NCBI GenBank assembly: GCA_027694045.1
Contig: JAQEWB010000010.1
Location: forward strand, 24,921 to 88,920
Direction: 5' to 3'
Length of the DNA: 64,000 bases
Source: Bacillaceae bacterium OF18-1A
Lineage (GTDB): Bacteria > Bacillota > Bacilli > Bacillales > Bacillaceae_G
Shown: in pieces, positions 16,964-23,606 of the stretch
How positions within the stretch are numbered: the stretch's first letter is position 1
Layout of the letters: every line of letters begins with the position of its first letter
Notes under the pieces: generated by a model
Told to the model about the DNA's origin: nothing
What the model saw: only the letters and a program-made list of their open reading frames with translations
Databases searched by the model: none
Made by a program: the position numbers and the translations under genes

Positions 16964-17634
16964 GAGTTAATAATTCTTTTATTAATAAGTTGAATACATA
17001 GTAGAAATACGAGTGACATACTGATAGTGATAATTACAAGTGTCCAAGCGAGTTGCATATTGCTTGCATCAATGGCCATATAAATTGCGGTTGGGATTGT
17101 CTGGGTTTTACCAGGAATATTCCCAGCGAACATGAGTGTAGCACCAAATTCACCGAGTGCGCGAACAAAGCTCAAAATCATACCACTTAGTAACGCAGGA
17201 AATGCAAGTGGTAGTGTAACGTGTAAAAAGACTTGATATTCACTGGCACCAAGATCACGAGCGCTATCTTCAATTTGCACATTCGCAATAGAAAATCCTG
17301 TTTTTGCTGATTGATACATGAGTGGAAATGCAACGACTGTAGAAGCAATGATAGCAGCAGTAGATGTAAACATAATGGACTGCTGGAATAATGATTCAAC
17401 CCATTCTCCAATCGGACTGTTATTTCCGAAAATGATAATGAGAAAAAAACCGATAACAGTTGGTGGAAGTACCATTGGTAATAAGAAAATGGTTTCTAAT
17501 AGTACTTTATATCGCCATGAGGAGCGAGCAAGCGCCCGTCCAATAACCGTTCCGAAAATCGTAACGAGAATGGTGGCGCATGCGGCTACTCGCAAAGATA
17601 GAAAGACTGGTGACAAAATGGCATCAAAGCTCAT
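16960..17634 (-). CDS. modB: molybdate ABC transporter permease
   Basis: 224 residues with five hydrophobic segments. The EAA loop E-D-S-A-R-D-L-G-A-S-E-Y-Q-V-F-L-H-V-T-L-P-L-A-F-P is followed by A-L-G-E-F-G-A-T-L-M-F-A-G-N-I-P-G, the ModB signature that continues into Q-T-I-P-T-A-I-Y. It is the membrane channel for molybdate (or tungstate) import. Only five bases separate it from modA upstream, so they are co-transcribed. The usual third gene, the ATPase modC, is absent from the window; a terminator follows modB, so the ATPase must be shared or encoded elsewhere. Confidence 0.92.
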   Translation of the reverse strand: MSFDAILSPVFLSLRVAACATILVTIFGTVIGRALARSSWRYKVLLETIFLLPMVLPPTVIGFFLIIIFGNNSPIGEWVESLFQQSIMFTSTAAIIASTVVAFPLMYQSAKTGFSIANVQIEDSARDLGASEYQVFLHVTLPLAFPALLSGMILSFVRALGEFGATLMFAGNIPGKTQTIPTAIYMAIDASNMQLAWTLVIITISMSLVFLLCIQLINKRIINS

Positions 17635-17639
17635 GGCAA

Positions 17640-18446
17640 TTATGATAGGACTGTAAATCCATATTTTTTAAAGATAGATTGTGCATCTTTTGACTGTAAA
17701 TACTCATAAAATGAAGTCGCCTCTTTCTTATGCTTAGATTCCTTTATAACACCTAAAGGATAGTGGATTGGTTCATGAGAAGTAGCTGCTGCTGTCTCAC
17801 CAATCTTTACTTTGTCTGAAATGAGAGCATCTGTTTTGTATACAATACCAGCATCAACATTACCTGTTTCTACATATGTTAACACTTGGCGAACATCTTT
17901 TGTAAATACGATTTTGTTTTGAATATCATTCCAAAGATTTTCATTTGTAAGAGAAGCTTTTGCGTATTTTCCGGCAGGTACAGACTCAGGTGTACCAAGT
18001 GCGATTTTCTTGATTTTTTCATCTTTTAAATCTTGAAATTTTGTAAGAGGACTATCCTTTGGGACGACTAGTACTAATTCATTTCCAAGGAGATTTTTCC
18101 CTTCTTTTTCATTAATGAACCCTTTTTTAACAAGGGTTTGGAATTTATCTTCTGCTGCAGAGAAGAATAAATCAGCAGGTGCACCTTGTTCAATTTGTTG
18201 TTGAAGTGCACCAGAGGCACCGAAATTGAAAGAAAGTTTAATGTTAGGTTCTTTCTCTTTATATTGTTTCTCAATTTCTTTTAATGCATCTTGTAAACTT
18301 GCAGCCGCTGATATAGTTAGTTCAATTGTTTTTTTCTTTGTAGCAGTTGATTTCTCTGTCTTTTCTCCACTTGTACAAGCGGCATTAAATATAAGAAGGA
18401 AAGAAAGTATAAGTGCCCCGATAGATCGTAATGCAAATTTGTTCAT
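17640..18446 (-). CDS. modA: molybdate-binding lipoprotein
   Basis: 268 residues. Signal peptide with lipobox F-N-A-A-C (cysteine about 24), then the ModA signature L-T-I-S-A-A-A-S-L-Q-D-A-L-K-E-I, where the A-A-S serine binds the oxyanion. Further hallmarks are F-N-F-G-A-S-G-A-L-Q-Q-Q-I-E-Q-G-A-P-A-D-L-F-F-S-A and E-T-G-N-V-D-A-G-I-V-Y-K-T-D-A. Extracytoplasmic receptor for molybdate. ATG preceded by GAAAGGGGACTG. Its promoter region contains the 10-bp tandem repeats at 18471-18510, facing the divergent regulator gene. Confidence 0.94.
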   Translation of the reverse strand: MNKFALRSIGALILSFLLIFNAACTSGEKTEKSTATKKKTIELTISAAASLQDALKEIEKQYKEKEPNIKLSFNFGASGALQQQIEQGAPADLFFSAAEDKFQTLVKKGFINEKEGKNLLGNELVLVVPKDSPLTKFQDLKDEKIKKIALGTPESVPAGKYAKASLTNENLWNDIQNKIVFTKDVRQVLTYVETGNVDAGIVYKTDALISDKVKIGETAAATSHEPIHYPLGVIKESKHKKEATSFYEYLQSKDAQSIFKKYGFTVLS

Positions 18447-18470
18447 AAAACAGTCCCCTTTCGTTTTGAT

Positions 18471-18530
18471 ATAACTAATTATAACTAATTATAACTAATT
18501 ATAACTAGTTATAATTGAATATAATTTGAA
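18471..18530. promoter_or_regulatory. tandem 10-bp repeats in the modA/regulator intergenic region
   Basis: Three identical copies of ATAACTAATT (18471-18500), a fourth ATAACTAGTT (18501-18510), and two degenerate copies ATAATTGAAT and ATAATTTGAA. The 10-bp period is one helical turn, so each copy presents the same DNA face. ATAACTAGTTAT (18501-18512) is a perfect palindrome. The array sits between divergent modA and the HTH regulator at 18608 and is the natural operator candidate. Confidence 0.75.
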
Positions 18531-18607
18531 CGATGTAGTTGTTTTTAAAATATAGGAGAAATATTCTTTTCTTTGTTACAATGAAAGAAGAAAGTGAGGA
18601 ATCGGCT

Positions 18608-19528
18608 ATGGATCATCACTCCTACACAACGGAAGAAGTGGCAAAGCGGTTAAAAGTATCGAAACTAACAGTATACGACTTGTTAAAAAAAGGAGAACTT
18701 CCTTCTTATAGAGTTGGTAGACAGATGCGTATTGATGCAGCGGATTTAGAACAATATATAAAGCAAATGAAAACAGGAAAAGTGCAAGTAACTCCTGTAA
18801 AGAACGACGATAGTAGTATTTTGAGTACATGCATTATTAGCGGACAAGAGCTGACGTTAGACATGTTGGCGAAACGTCTAGAAACACGTCTGCTAAGTTC
18901 TAATATATTAAGGGCATATCAAGGTAGTTTAACGAGTTTAGTGAAAATGTATCATGGAGAAGGAAGTATCGTTAGTTTGCACTTGTTTGATGGCGAAACA
19001 GGTACATATAATCTTCCTTACGTAAAGCGTATTTTAGTTGGACAACCATGTATTATGATAAATTTACTAGCGAGAAATGTTGGTTTTTATGTTCAGAAAG
19101 GGAATCCTAAGAACATAAAGACGTGGGCTGACATATCTCATTCCTCGATACGATTTGTAAATCGAGAAAAAGGTTCTGGTATTAGAGTGTTAGTAGACGA
19201 GCAATTGCGCATACAAGAGATAAATAAACATGATATTAATGGATATGAATGGGAAGAATCGAATCACCTTGGTGTTGCCTCGCAGGTTGCAAATGGAAAA
19301 GCTGATGTTGGGGTAGGATCAGAAAAGTTTTCACAAATTGTAAATGTAGACTTTATTCCGATAATGAAAGAACAGTATGATTTAGTAATTTTGAAGAATA
19401 AAGAAAATGAAGAACTTATTGAAGTTATAAAAGAAATTTTGCAATCGGAAGAGTTTCATAATGAATTAAGAGCAATTGGCGGATATGATAGTACGAAAAC
19501 AGGTCAAATTATATATGAAACAAATTAA
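18608..19528 (+). CDS. HTH regulator with molybdate-type binding-protein domain
   Basis: 306 residues from the ATG at 18608, preceded by GTGAGGAATC; in-frame starts at 18539 (TTG) and 18581 (ATG) are less well supported. Residues about 4-52 form an excisionase/MerR-like HTH_17: Y-T-T-E-E-V-A-K-R-L-K-V-S-K-L-T-V-Y-D-L-L-K-K-G-E-L-P-S-Y-R-V-G-R-Q. The rest is a periplasmic-binding-protein-like domain (PF12727 type): H-L-F-D-G-E-T-G-T-Y-N-L-P-Y-V and V-N-R-E-K-G-S-G-I-R-V-L-V-D-E-Q-L, V-A-N-G-K-A-D-V-G-V-G. This architecture is known for molybdate-responsive regulators. Divergent from modAB, so probably their regulator. Confidence 0.85.
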   Translation: MDHHSYTTEEVAKRLKVSKLTVYDLLKKGELPSYRVGRQMRIDAADLEQYIKQMKTGKVQVTPVKNDDSSILSTCIISGQELTLDMLAKRLETRLLSSNILRAYQGSLTSLVKMYHGEGSIVSLHLFDGETGTYNLPYVKRILVGQPCIMINLLARNVGFYVQKGNPKNIKTWADISHSSIRFVNREKGSGIRVLVDEQLRIQEINKHDINGYEWEESNHLGVASQVANGKADVGVGSEKFSQIVNVDFIPIMKEQYDLVILKNKENEELIEVIKEILQSEEFHNELRAIGGYDSTKTGQIIYETN

Positions 19529-19563
19529 AAAACTGCTCGTCTATAAGACGAGCAGTTTTTTCT
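19526..19563. terminator. bidirectional terminator
   Basis: Hairpin AAAAACTGCTCGTCT / AGACGAGCAGTTTTTT between the HTH regulator (plus) and the first micropeptide cassette (minus). Confidence 0.88.
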
Positions 19564-19593
19564 ATATATAAAGGGGTTTGGGGAAACAAAGTG

Positions 19594-19698
19594 TTAAACA
19601 AGACTTTGAGCAAGTGTGTAAATGAAAGCTGTAAGAAGAGTCGCTCCACTTGCAAGTCCGATAAAGTCGAATTTGTTGAAAGTAATGTTATTCATCAT
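19594..19698 (-). CDS. micropeptide, family A (cassette 1)
   Basis: 34 residues beginning M-M-N-N-I-T-F-N-K-F-D-F-I-G and continuing L-A-S-G-A-T-L-L-T-A-F-I-Y. A short polar N-terminus is followed by a hydrophobic stretch long enough to cross the membrane. RBS AAGGAGAG lies six bases upstream and overlaps the stop of the family B gene before it (10 bp from stop to ATG), so translation is coupled. The D-F-x-G-x-A-S-G core recurs at 22137, 23221, 44032 and 44183, with looser matches at 27082 and 44335, which is strong evidence that it is a real gene. Function unknown. Confidence 0.75.
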   Translation of the reverse strand: MMNNITFNKFDFIGLASGATLLTAFIYTLAQSLV

Positions 19699-19707
19699 AA
19701 TCTCTCC

Positions 19708-19809
19708 TTATTTGTTTAATGTAGTTGCAACAGCTTTTGCATCGACAAGTGCGGATAGCACCATGCCCATTGTATTTAAAAATTTGTTTGATTTCATTTT
19801 GTTCATCAT
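19708..19809 (-). CDS. micropeptide, family B (cassette 1)
   Basis: 33 residues; core M-G-M-V-L-S-A-L-V-D-A-K-A-V-A-T-T-L-N-K. An excellent RBS (AAAGGAGCGG) precedes a double ATG. The peptide would form a single helix with a hydrophobic face and basic ends. It is the first gene of a two-gene unit with the family A peptide, driven by the conserved promoter at 19857-19921. Homologues at 22245, 23329, 31797 and more distantly 31891 keep the A-L-x-D-A-K-A-V core. Function unknown. Confidence 0.75.
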   Translation of the reverse strand: MMNKMKSNKFLNTMGMVLSALVDAKAVATTLNK

Positions 19810-19856
19810 GCGTATCCGCTCCTTTTCGAATTGTTGTTGCCCTGCTTTATGTCTTA

Positions 19857-19921
19857 ATTATAGGAAATATGATTGCCTGCAACTATCGAATTAGCTTACG
19901 GAAGACTTACATTTTTGTAAG
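19857..19921 (-). promoter_or_regulatory. BceR-like operator and promoter of micropeptide cassette 1
   Basis: On the minus strand: palindrome CTTACA-N4-TGTAAG (19921-19906), 6 bp, the 18-bp element GTAAGCTAATTCGATAGT (19899-19882), exactly 19 bp, and -10 TATAAT (19862-19857). No -35 consensus is present, so an activator is expected. The same geometry recurs at 22377, 23461, 26055, 26739, 26964 and 32018. Confidence 0.75.
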
Positions 19922-19950
19922 AAAAAAAGACATTCATGTAAGGATGTCTT

Positions 19951-20817
19951 TTAAAGCATATTGATATGATGATGCTCTTTAATTGTTTTTAAAAAGCTAC
20001 GCATTGAATTCGTCATATAGCTATCTTTCAGGCGTATGAAAACTGTTGAAATACTACCGTATTTTTCAGGGATTGCATGGCAATGCACTTGCCCTGCTTT
20101 AGAAAGGTGTTGAACGGCAGACTGTGGTACGAGTGTAATTCCAAGGCCAAGTGCAACACTGTTTAATATTGTCTCTAATATGTTAAATTCCATAATTCTT
20201 TTTGGGAGTAATCCTTCATCTTTAAGCCAACGCTCGAGCTTAGAGCGATATCCGCATCCTTGATTGAAAACGAGAAGAGGTGTTGTAGTGAATTCTTCTA
20301 TATGAAAAGCTTTGTTATGCGTAACGAGTACAAGCTGTTCTGTACTGACATCATATTGTTCAATAAGTGGGTGCTTTATTGGTCCTGATATAAAGGCACC
20401 ATCTAATTGATGGTCGAGTACTTCTTTAATAAGTTCTTCTGTTAGACCTGCCTGTAATGATAAATCAACGTTTGGATAGCTTTTATAGTAAGAAGACAAA
20501 ATGGTAGGTAATGTACTTACTGTTTCGACTGTACCGATTTTTAATATACCAGAAGGTGTTTCACTATCTAAAAATACTTGTTTTAGCTCTTCAACATCTT
20601 GCAAAATTTTATTAACATAAACGAGCATCTTTCTTCCTTCAGCTGTTAAAGTCATACCTCGTTTATGACGGTAAAAGAGTAGTGTTTTTAGCTCATTCTC
20701 TAACTGTTTAATACGTGCTGTTACATTTGATTGTACGTAATTTAATTCCTTTGCTGCGCCACTCACGCTACCGCGATCGGCAACACTTTGAAAGATTTGT
20801 AAATCTCGTAATTCCAT
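19951..20817 (-). CDS. LysR-family transcriptional regulator
   Basis: 288 residues from the ATG at 20817 (AAGGGGGAGC upstream). N-terminal [41 protein letters not shown] (residues 3-40). The C-terminal co-inducer domain starts near [14 protein letters not shown]. It is divergent from an EamA-family exporter, the usual arrangement of a LysR activator with its target, and a perfect 17-bp inverted repeat lies between them. The ligand is unknown. Confidence 0.92.
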   Translation of the reverse strand: MELRDLQIFQSVADRGSVSGAAKELNYVQSNVTARIKQLENELKTLLFYRHKRGMTLTAEGRKMLVYVNKILQDVEELKQVFLDSETPSGILKIGTVETVSTLPTILSSYYKSYPNVDLSLQAGLTEELIKEVLDHQLDGAFISGPIKHPLIEQYDVSTEQLVLVTHNKAFHIEEFTTTPLLVFNQGCGYRSKLERWLKDEGLLPKRIMEFNILETILNSVALGLGITLVPQSAVQHLSKAGQVHCHAIPEKYGSISTVFIRLKDSYMTNSMRSFLKTIKEHHHINML

Positions 20818-20831
20818 TTTATGCTCCCCCT

Positions 20832-20868
20832 TGATGTTAACTATCATTATAAATGATAGTTAACATCA
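20832..20868. promoter_or_regulatory. 17-bp perfect inverted repeat between lysR and eamA genes
   Basis: Arms TGATGTTAACTATCATT and AATGATAGTTAACATCA with a 3-bp centre, starting 15 bp from the LysR start codon. LysR proteins bind such dyads to autoregulate and to activate the divergent gene, so this is the likely operator. Confidence 0.75.
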
Positions 20869-20944
20869 TTTTGAATCATTTTACGTGATATATTTTTTCT
20901 TTTACAATTCTCTTTGTGCAAATAGAAAGAAGTGGGGGATTGTG

Positions 20945-21913
20945 GTGAGAAGAGGTCAAATGATAATAGGAGCTTTGACGTGTTTAATCGCAAGTATGTC
21001 ATGGGGAGCGATGTTTCCGGTTGCTGATCATGCGTTAGAATACATAGATCCATTTTACTTTTCGCTTATTCGCTATGGGGCGGTGGCGATAGTGTTGGTT
21101 GTATTACTGTTAATAAAAGAAGGGAAACAGGCATTTCGTTTAGAAGGAAGAGGGAAATTACTCGTCTTTTTCGGAACGATGGCGTTTACTGTGTATAATG
21201 TACTTATATTTTTAGGTCAAATGTTAATGGGGAAATCAGGTGTAATGGTAGCTTCCATTATGGAAGCGCTTATGCCGATGATTTCTATTTGTATTTTATG
21301 GGGATATAAGAATATAAAGCCAAAAAAATATATGATAACAAGCATGATTATCGCTTTTGTAGGAGCTGTATTTGTTATTACAAAGGGAGATATGAGTTTC
21401 TTTCTAACATTGAAAGATAACATGTTTTCGTTAGCATGTATATTTGTAGGAGTTGTAGGTTGGGTTATTTATACGATGGGTGGCCAAACGTGTAGCGATT
21501 GGTCAACACTACGCTATTCTACATTGACGTGTGTATTCGGTACGACTGTTACAGGAATTATAACGGTAATTATTACGTCGCTTGGATATGTTTCAGTTCC
21601 GAGTATGGGAACGATTTCTATGGTGAAATATGATTTATTGTTTATGATGACATTACCAGGAATTGTAGCGCTACTTGCTTGGAATTACGGAGTGAAAATT
21701 TTATCGTCTATTAACGGTATTTTATTTATTAACTTTGTACCTATTACGACTTTGATTATTATGATGATGCAAGGATATCAAGTAACGCTGTTTGATATTA
21801 TAGGAACTTTACTTGTTATTATAGCGCTTATTCGTAATAATGTTTGCCAGAGAAAAGAAGAAAGTATAAATAAACAAGTTTTACAGGAAGAGCGATTACG
21901 TCAAGCTGTTTAA
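20945..21913 (+). CDS. EamA-family (DMT) transporter
   Basis: About 322 residues from the GTG at 20945, preceded by AGTGGGGGA; ATG at 20960 is an alternative. Ten hydrophobic segments in two EamA repeats: the first begins L-T-C-L-I-A-S-M-S-W-G-A-M-F-P-V-A-D, and M-A-F-T-V-Y-N-V-L-I-F-L-G-Q closes helix 3-4; the second begins at about residue 165. A metabolite exporter of the drug/metabolite superfamily in the cytoplasmic membrane. Divergent from the LysR gene and probably under its control. Cargo unknown. A tiny membrane-protein gene follows after 21 bp. Confidence 0.88.
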   Translation: MRRGQMIIGALTCLIASMSWGAMFPVADHALEYIDPFYFSLIRYGAVAIVLVVLLLIKEGKQAFRLEGRGKLLVFFGTMAFTVYNVLIFLGQMLMGKSGVMVASIMEALMPMISICILWGYKNIKPKKYMITSMIIAFVGAVFVITKGDMSFFLTLKDNMFSLACIFVGVVGWVIYTMGGQTCSDWSTLRYSTLTCVFGTTVTGIITVIITSLGYVSVPSMGTISMVKYDLLFMMTLPGIVALLAWNYGVKILSSINGILFINFVPITTLIIMMMQGYQVTLFDIIGTLLVIIALIRNNVCQRKEESINKQVLQEERLRQAV

Positions 21914-21934
21914 TAAGCAATTGGAGGATTTCAC

Positions 21935-22075
21935 ATGTTAGAAAGTTTATTGTTTTTCTTCGCAGTCGGAGTTGCTTGTGAGCTTGCAGCGATTAATCGA
22001 AATGGTCGAAAGAAGGTAAAACAACAAGCTGAACTGATACAGCTTTTAAAGGAGTTAAACGAAAGAAAAAATTAA
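21935..22075 (+). CDS. small membrane protein downstream of the EamA transporter
   Basis: 46 residues: a hydrophobic helix (L-E-S-L-L-F-F-F-A-V-G-V-A-C-E-L-A-A-I) followed by a basic, heptad-like helix (K-K-V-K-Q-Q-A-E-L-I-Q-L-L-K-E-L). RBS TTGGAGG is eight bases upstream and it lies 21 bp after the transporter, so the two are probably co-transcribed. The stop is immediately followed by a strong terminator. Function unknown. Confidence 0.7.
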   Translation: MLESLLFFFAVGVACELAAINRNGRKKVKQQAELIQLLKELNERKN

Positions 22076-22113
22076 AAAGACGACCGGGCATAGACGGTCG
22101 TCTTTTTCTATAT
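22074..22113. terminator. bidirectional terminator, left copy of the duplicated segment
   Basis: Hairpin AAAAAGACGACCG / CGGTCGTCTTTTT with loop GGCATAGA, ending the EamA operon (plus) and micropeptide cassette 2 (minus). The identical hairpin recurs at 23158. Confidence 0.9.
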
Positions 22114-22136
22114 AAAGGGGAAAGGGGACACAAAGT

Positions 22137-22232
22137 TTATAAAAGCGTAGCAGCGTAGATAAAAGTAGTAAGAAGAATCGAGCCGCTAGCTAATCCTAAA
22201 AAATCTAATTTGTTAAAAGTAATGTTTTGCAT
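22137..22232 (-). CDS. micropeptide, family A (cassette 2)
   Basis: 31 residues: M-Q-N-I-T-F-N-K-L-D-F-L-G-L-A-S-G-S, then I-L-L-T-T-F-I-Y-A-A-T-L-L. Same core as the cassette 1 peptide (D-F-x-G-L-A-S-G). RBS AAGGAG is eight bases upstream and overlaps the stop of the family B gene, giving coupled translation. A single hydrophobic helix, probably membrane inserted. Differs from cassette 3 only at one residue (T versus I). Confidence 0.75.
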   Translation of the reverse strand: MQNITFNKLDFLGLASGSILLTTFIYAATLL

Positions 22233-22244
22233 AATGAATTCTCC

Positions 22245-22334
22245 TTACTTGTTTAATGTAGAAGCAACAGCTTTTGCATCAATAAGAGCGAATAATACCA
22301 TGCCCATTTTATTTATAAATTTGTTGTTCATCAT
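22245..22334 (-). CDS. micropeptide, family B (cassette 2)
   Basis: 29 residues: M-M-N-N-K-F-I-N-K-M, then G-M-V-L-F-A-L-I-D-A-K-A-V-A-S-T-L-N-K. RBS AAAGGAGCGG before a double ATG. First gene of cassette 2; its stop is embedded in the RBS of the family A gene. Homologous to the genes at 19708 and 23329. Confidence 0.75.
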   Translation of the reverse strand: MMNNKFINKMGMVLFALIDAKAVASTLNK

Positions 22335-22376
22335 ATTAATCCGCTCCTTTTTGAGTTGTTGTTTCTTTCTGACTTA

Positions 22377-22441
22377 ATTGTATGAAATATTGAGGGAAGT
22401 AACTATCGAATTAGCTTACAAGAAAATTACACTTTTGTAAG
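22377..22441 (-). promoter_or_regulatory. BceR-like operator and promoter of cassette 2
   Basis: On the minus strand: TTACA-N4-TGTAA dyad (22440-22427), then the 18-bp element GTAAGCTAATTCGATAGT (22419-22402), 19 bp, and -10 TACAAT (22382-22377). Same spacings as cassette 1. Confidence 0.75.
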
Positions 22442-22553
22442 GATTGAAATTTAACAATTAATACTTATTTTTATTACCAACTACTAAAACTTAGTGTTAT
22501 AATTGTTTTAAGAAAATGAGTATATTTCGGATGTTTAGAAAGGAACGAAACAA

Positions 22554-23159
22554 ATGTATAAACCAATTACATTTTTGTTGAAATATATATTTAAAACAGC
22601 TGGGAAAGTAGAAGTAGAAGGAAGAGAGAAATTACCAGAAGATGGTCCGTACGTTGTTGCGTGCACACATACGAGTTTTATGGATGTATTAATGTTAGCG
22701 ACAGGTATGTATCCAACGGAGATTCATTACATGGCGAAAAAGGAATTGTTTGAAGGGAAATTCAAAAATTGGTTCTTTAAAAATGTAAATGCATTTCCTG
22801 TAGATCGTGCGAATCCAGGACCGAGTACACTTAAAATTCCATCACGCTTATTAAAAGAAGGAAAAGTCGTAGGGATTTTTCCTAGTGGAACGAGATCAAC
22901 GGAAGATGTTTCGCTAAAAGCTGGTGCTGTTACAATTGCAATGCGTTCTAACGTCCCATTAGTACCAGCGGCATATATTGGACCATCAAGTGTGAAGGAA
23001 TTAATAAAAGGAAAAAGGGCGCAATTAATTTTCGGGGATCCAATTCAAATAGATGCAGGGGAGCAAATTGATCGAAAGACAGCTATGAAAATGATGACAG
23101 ATCAGTTGAATGAAAAGTTTGAAGAGCTGAAGATAAAGTTGCAATCAAATCAAAAATAA
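22554..23159 (+). CDS. plsC: 1-acyl-sn-glycerol-3-phosphate acyltransferase
   Basis: 201 residues. Acyltransferase motif I is C-T-H-T-S-F-M-D (H-x4-D, about residues 38-43); motif III is G-I-F-P-S-G-T-R-S (about 104-112, usual E replaced by S); a late V-P-L-V-P-A-A-Y motif IV follows. It makes phosphatidic acid for membrane lipids. A short hydrophobic N-terminal stretch may associate with the membrane. RBS GAAAGGAACG. It is the only gene between the two 368-bp direct repeats, so recombination between them would delete it together with one micropeptide cassette. B. cereus group genomes carry other plsC paralogues. Confidence 0.9.
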   Translation: MYKPITFLLKYIFKTAGKVEVEGREKLPEDGPYVVACTHTSFMDVLMLATGMYPTEIHYMAKKELFEGKFKNWFFKNVNAFPVDRANPGPSTLKIPSRLLKEGKVVGIFPSGTRSTEDVSLKAGAVTIAMRSNVPLVPAAYIGPSSVKELIKGKRAQLIFGDPIQIDAGEQIDRKTAMKMMTDQLNEKFEELKIKLQSNQK

Positions 23160-23197
23160 AAAGACGACCGGGCATAGACGGTCGTCTTTTTCTATAT
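23158..23197. terminator. bidirectional terminator, right copy
   Basis: Same hairpin as at 22074; here it ends plsC (plus) and cassette 3 (minus). Confidence 0.9.
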
Positions 23198-23220
23198 AAA
23201 GGGGAAAGGGGACACAAAGT

Positions 23221-23316
23221 TTATAAAAGCGTAGCAGCGTAGATAAAAATAGTAAGAAGAATCGAGCCGCTAGCTAATCCTAAAAAATCTAATTTGTTAA
23301 AAGTAATGTTTTGCAT
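23221..23316 (-). CDS. micropeptide, family A (cassette 3)
   Basis: 31 residues, identical to the cassette 2 peptide except I for T after L-L-T. Same RBS and same coupling with the upstream family B gene. The substitutions between the copies keep both frames open, which argues that the peptides are under selection. Confidence 0.75.
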   Translation of the reverse strand: MQNITFNKLDFLGLASGSILLTIFIYAATLL

Positions 23317-23328
23317 AATGAATTCTCC

Positions 23329-23418
23329 TTACTTGTTTAATGTAAAAGCAACAGCTTTTGCATCAATAAGAGCGGATAATACCATGCCCATTGTATTTAT
23401 AAATTTGTTGTTCATCAT
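23329..23418 (-). CDS. micropeptide, family B (cassette 3)
   Basis: 29 residues, core G-M-V-L-S-A-L-I-D-A-K-A-V-A-F-T-L-N-K. Differs from cassette 2 at a few positions (T for K, S for F, F for S), all non-disruptive. RBS AAAGGAGCGG. Confidence 0.75.
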   Translation of the reverse strand: MMNNKFINTMGMVLSALIDAKAVAFTLNK

Positions 23419-23460
23419 ATTAATCCGCTCCTTTTCGAGTTGTTGTTTCTTTCTGACTTA

Positions 23461-23525
23461 ATTGTATGAAATATTGAGGGGAGTAACTATCGAATTAGCT
23501 TACAGGAAAATTACACTTTTGTAAG
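23461..23525 (-). promoter_or_regulatory. BceR-like operator and promoter of cassette 3
   Basis: 18-bp element at 23503-23486 (minus strand), dyad TTACA-N4-TGTAA immediately upstream of it, and -10 TACAAT at 23466-23461; same geometry as cassettes 1 and 2. Confidence 0.72.
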
Positions 23526-23606
23526 AAAAACGAATGAAGGTGTAAGGGTTAGGGGATTTGACATATGTTCATAGGATTCCTTAAGTTAAAAAGTAGAGGT
23601 GAGTGT

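Larger units (their letters stand above)
22074..22441. repeat. 368-bp direct repeat, left copy
   Basis: This segment (terminator, family A and B peptide genes, promoter) recurs almost base for base at 23158-23525, offset by exactly 1084 bp, with only a handful of substitutions. The two copies flank plsC in the same orientation. Confidence 0.9.
23158..23525. repeat. 368-bp direct repeat, right copy
   Basis: Second copy of the cassette segment, offset 1084 bp from 22074-22441, near identical, which points to recent duplication or gene conversion. Confidence 0.9.

Noticed and set aside
18471..18530. Short regularly spaced repeats as a CRISPR array
   Set aside because: The unit is only 10 bp with no spacers between copies and no cas genes; it is a tandem operator-like repeat.
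22074..23525. Direct repeats flanking plsC as a composite transposon or IS
   Set aside because: The repeats contain only terminator, micropeptide genes and promoter, with no transposase or terminal inverted repeats; simple duplication explains them.
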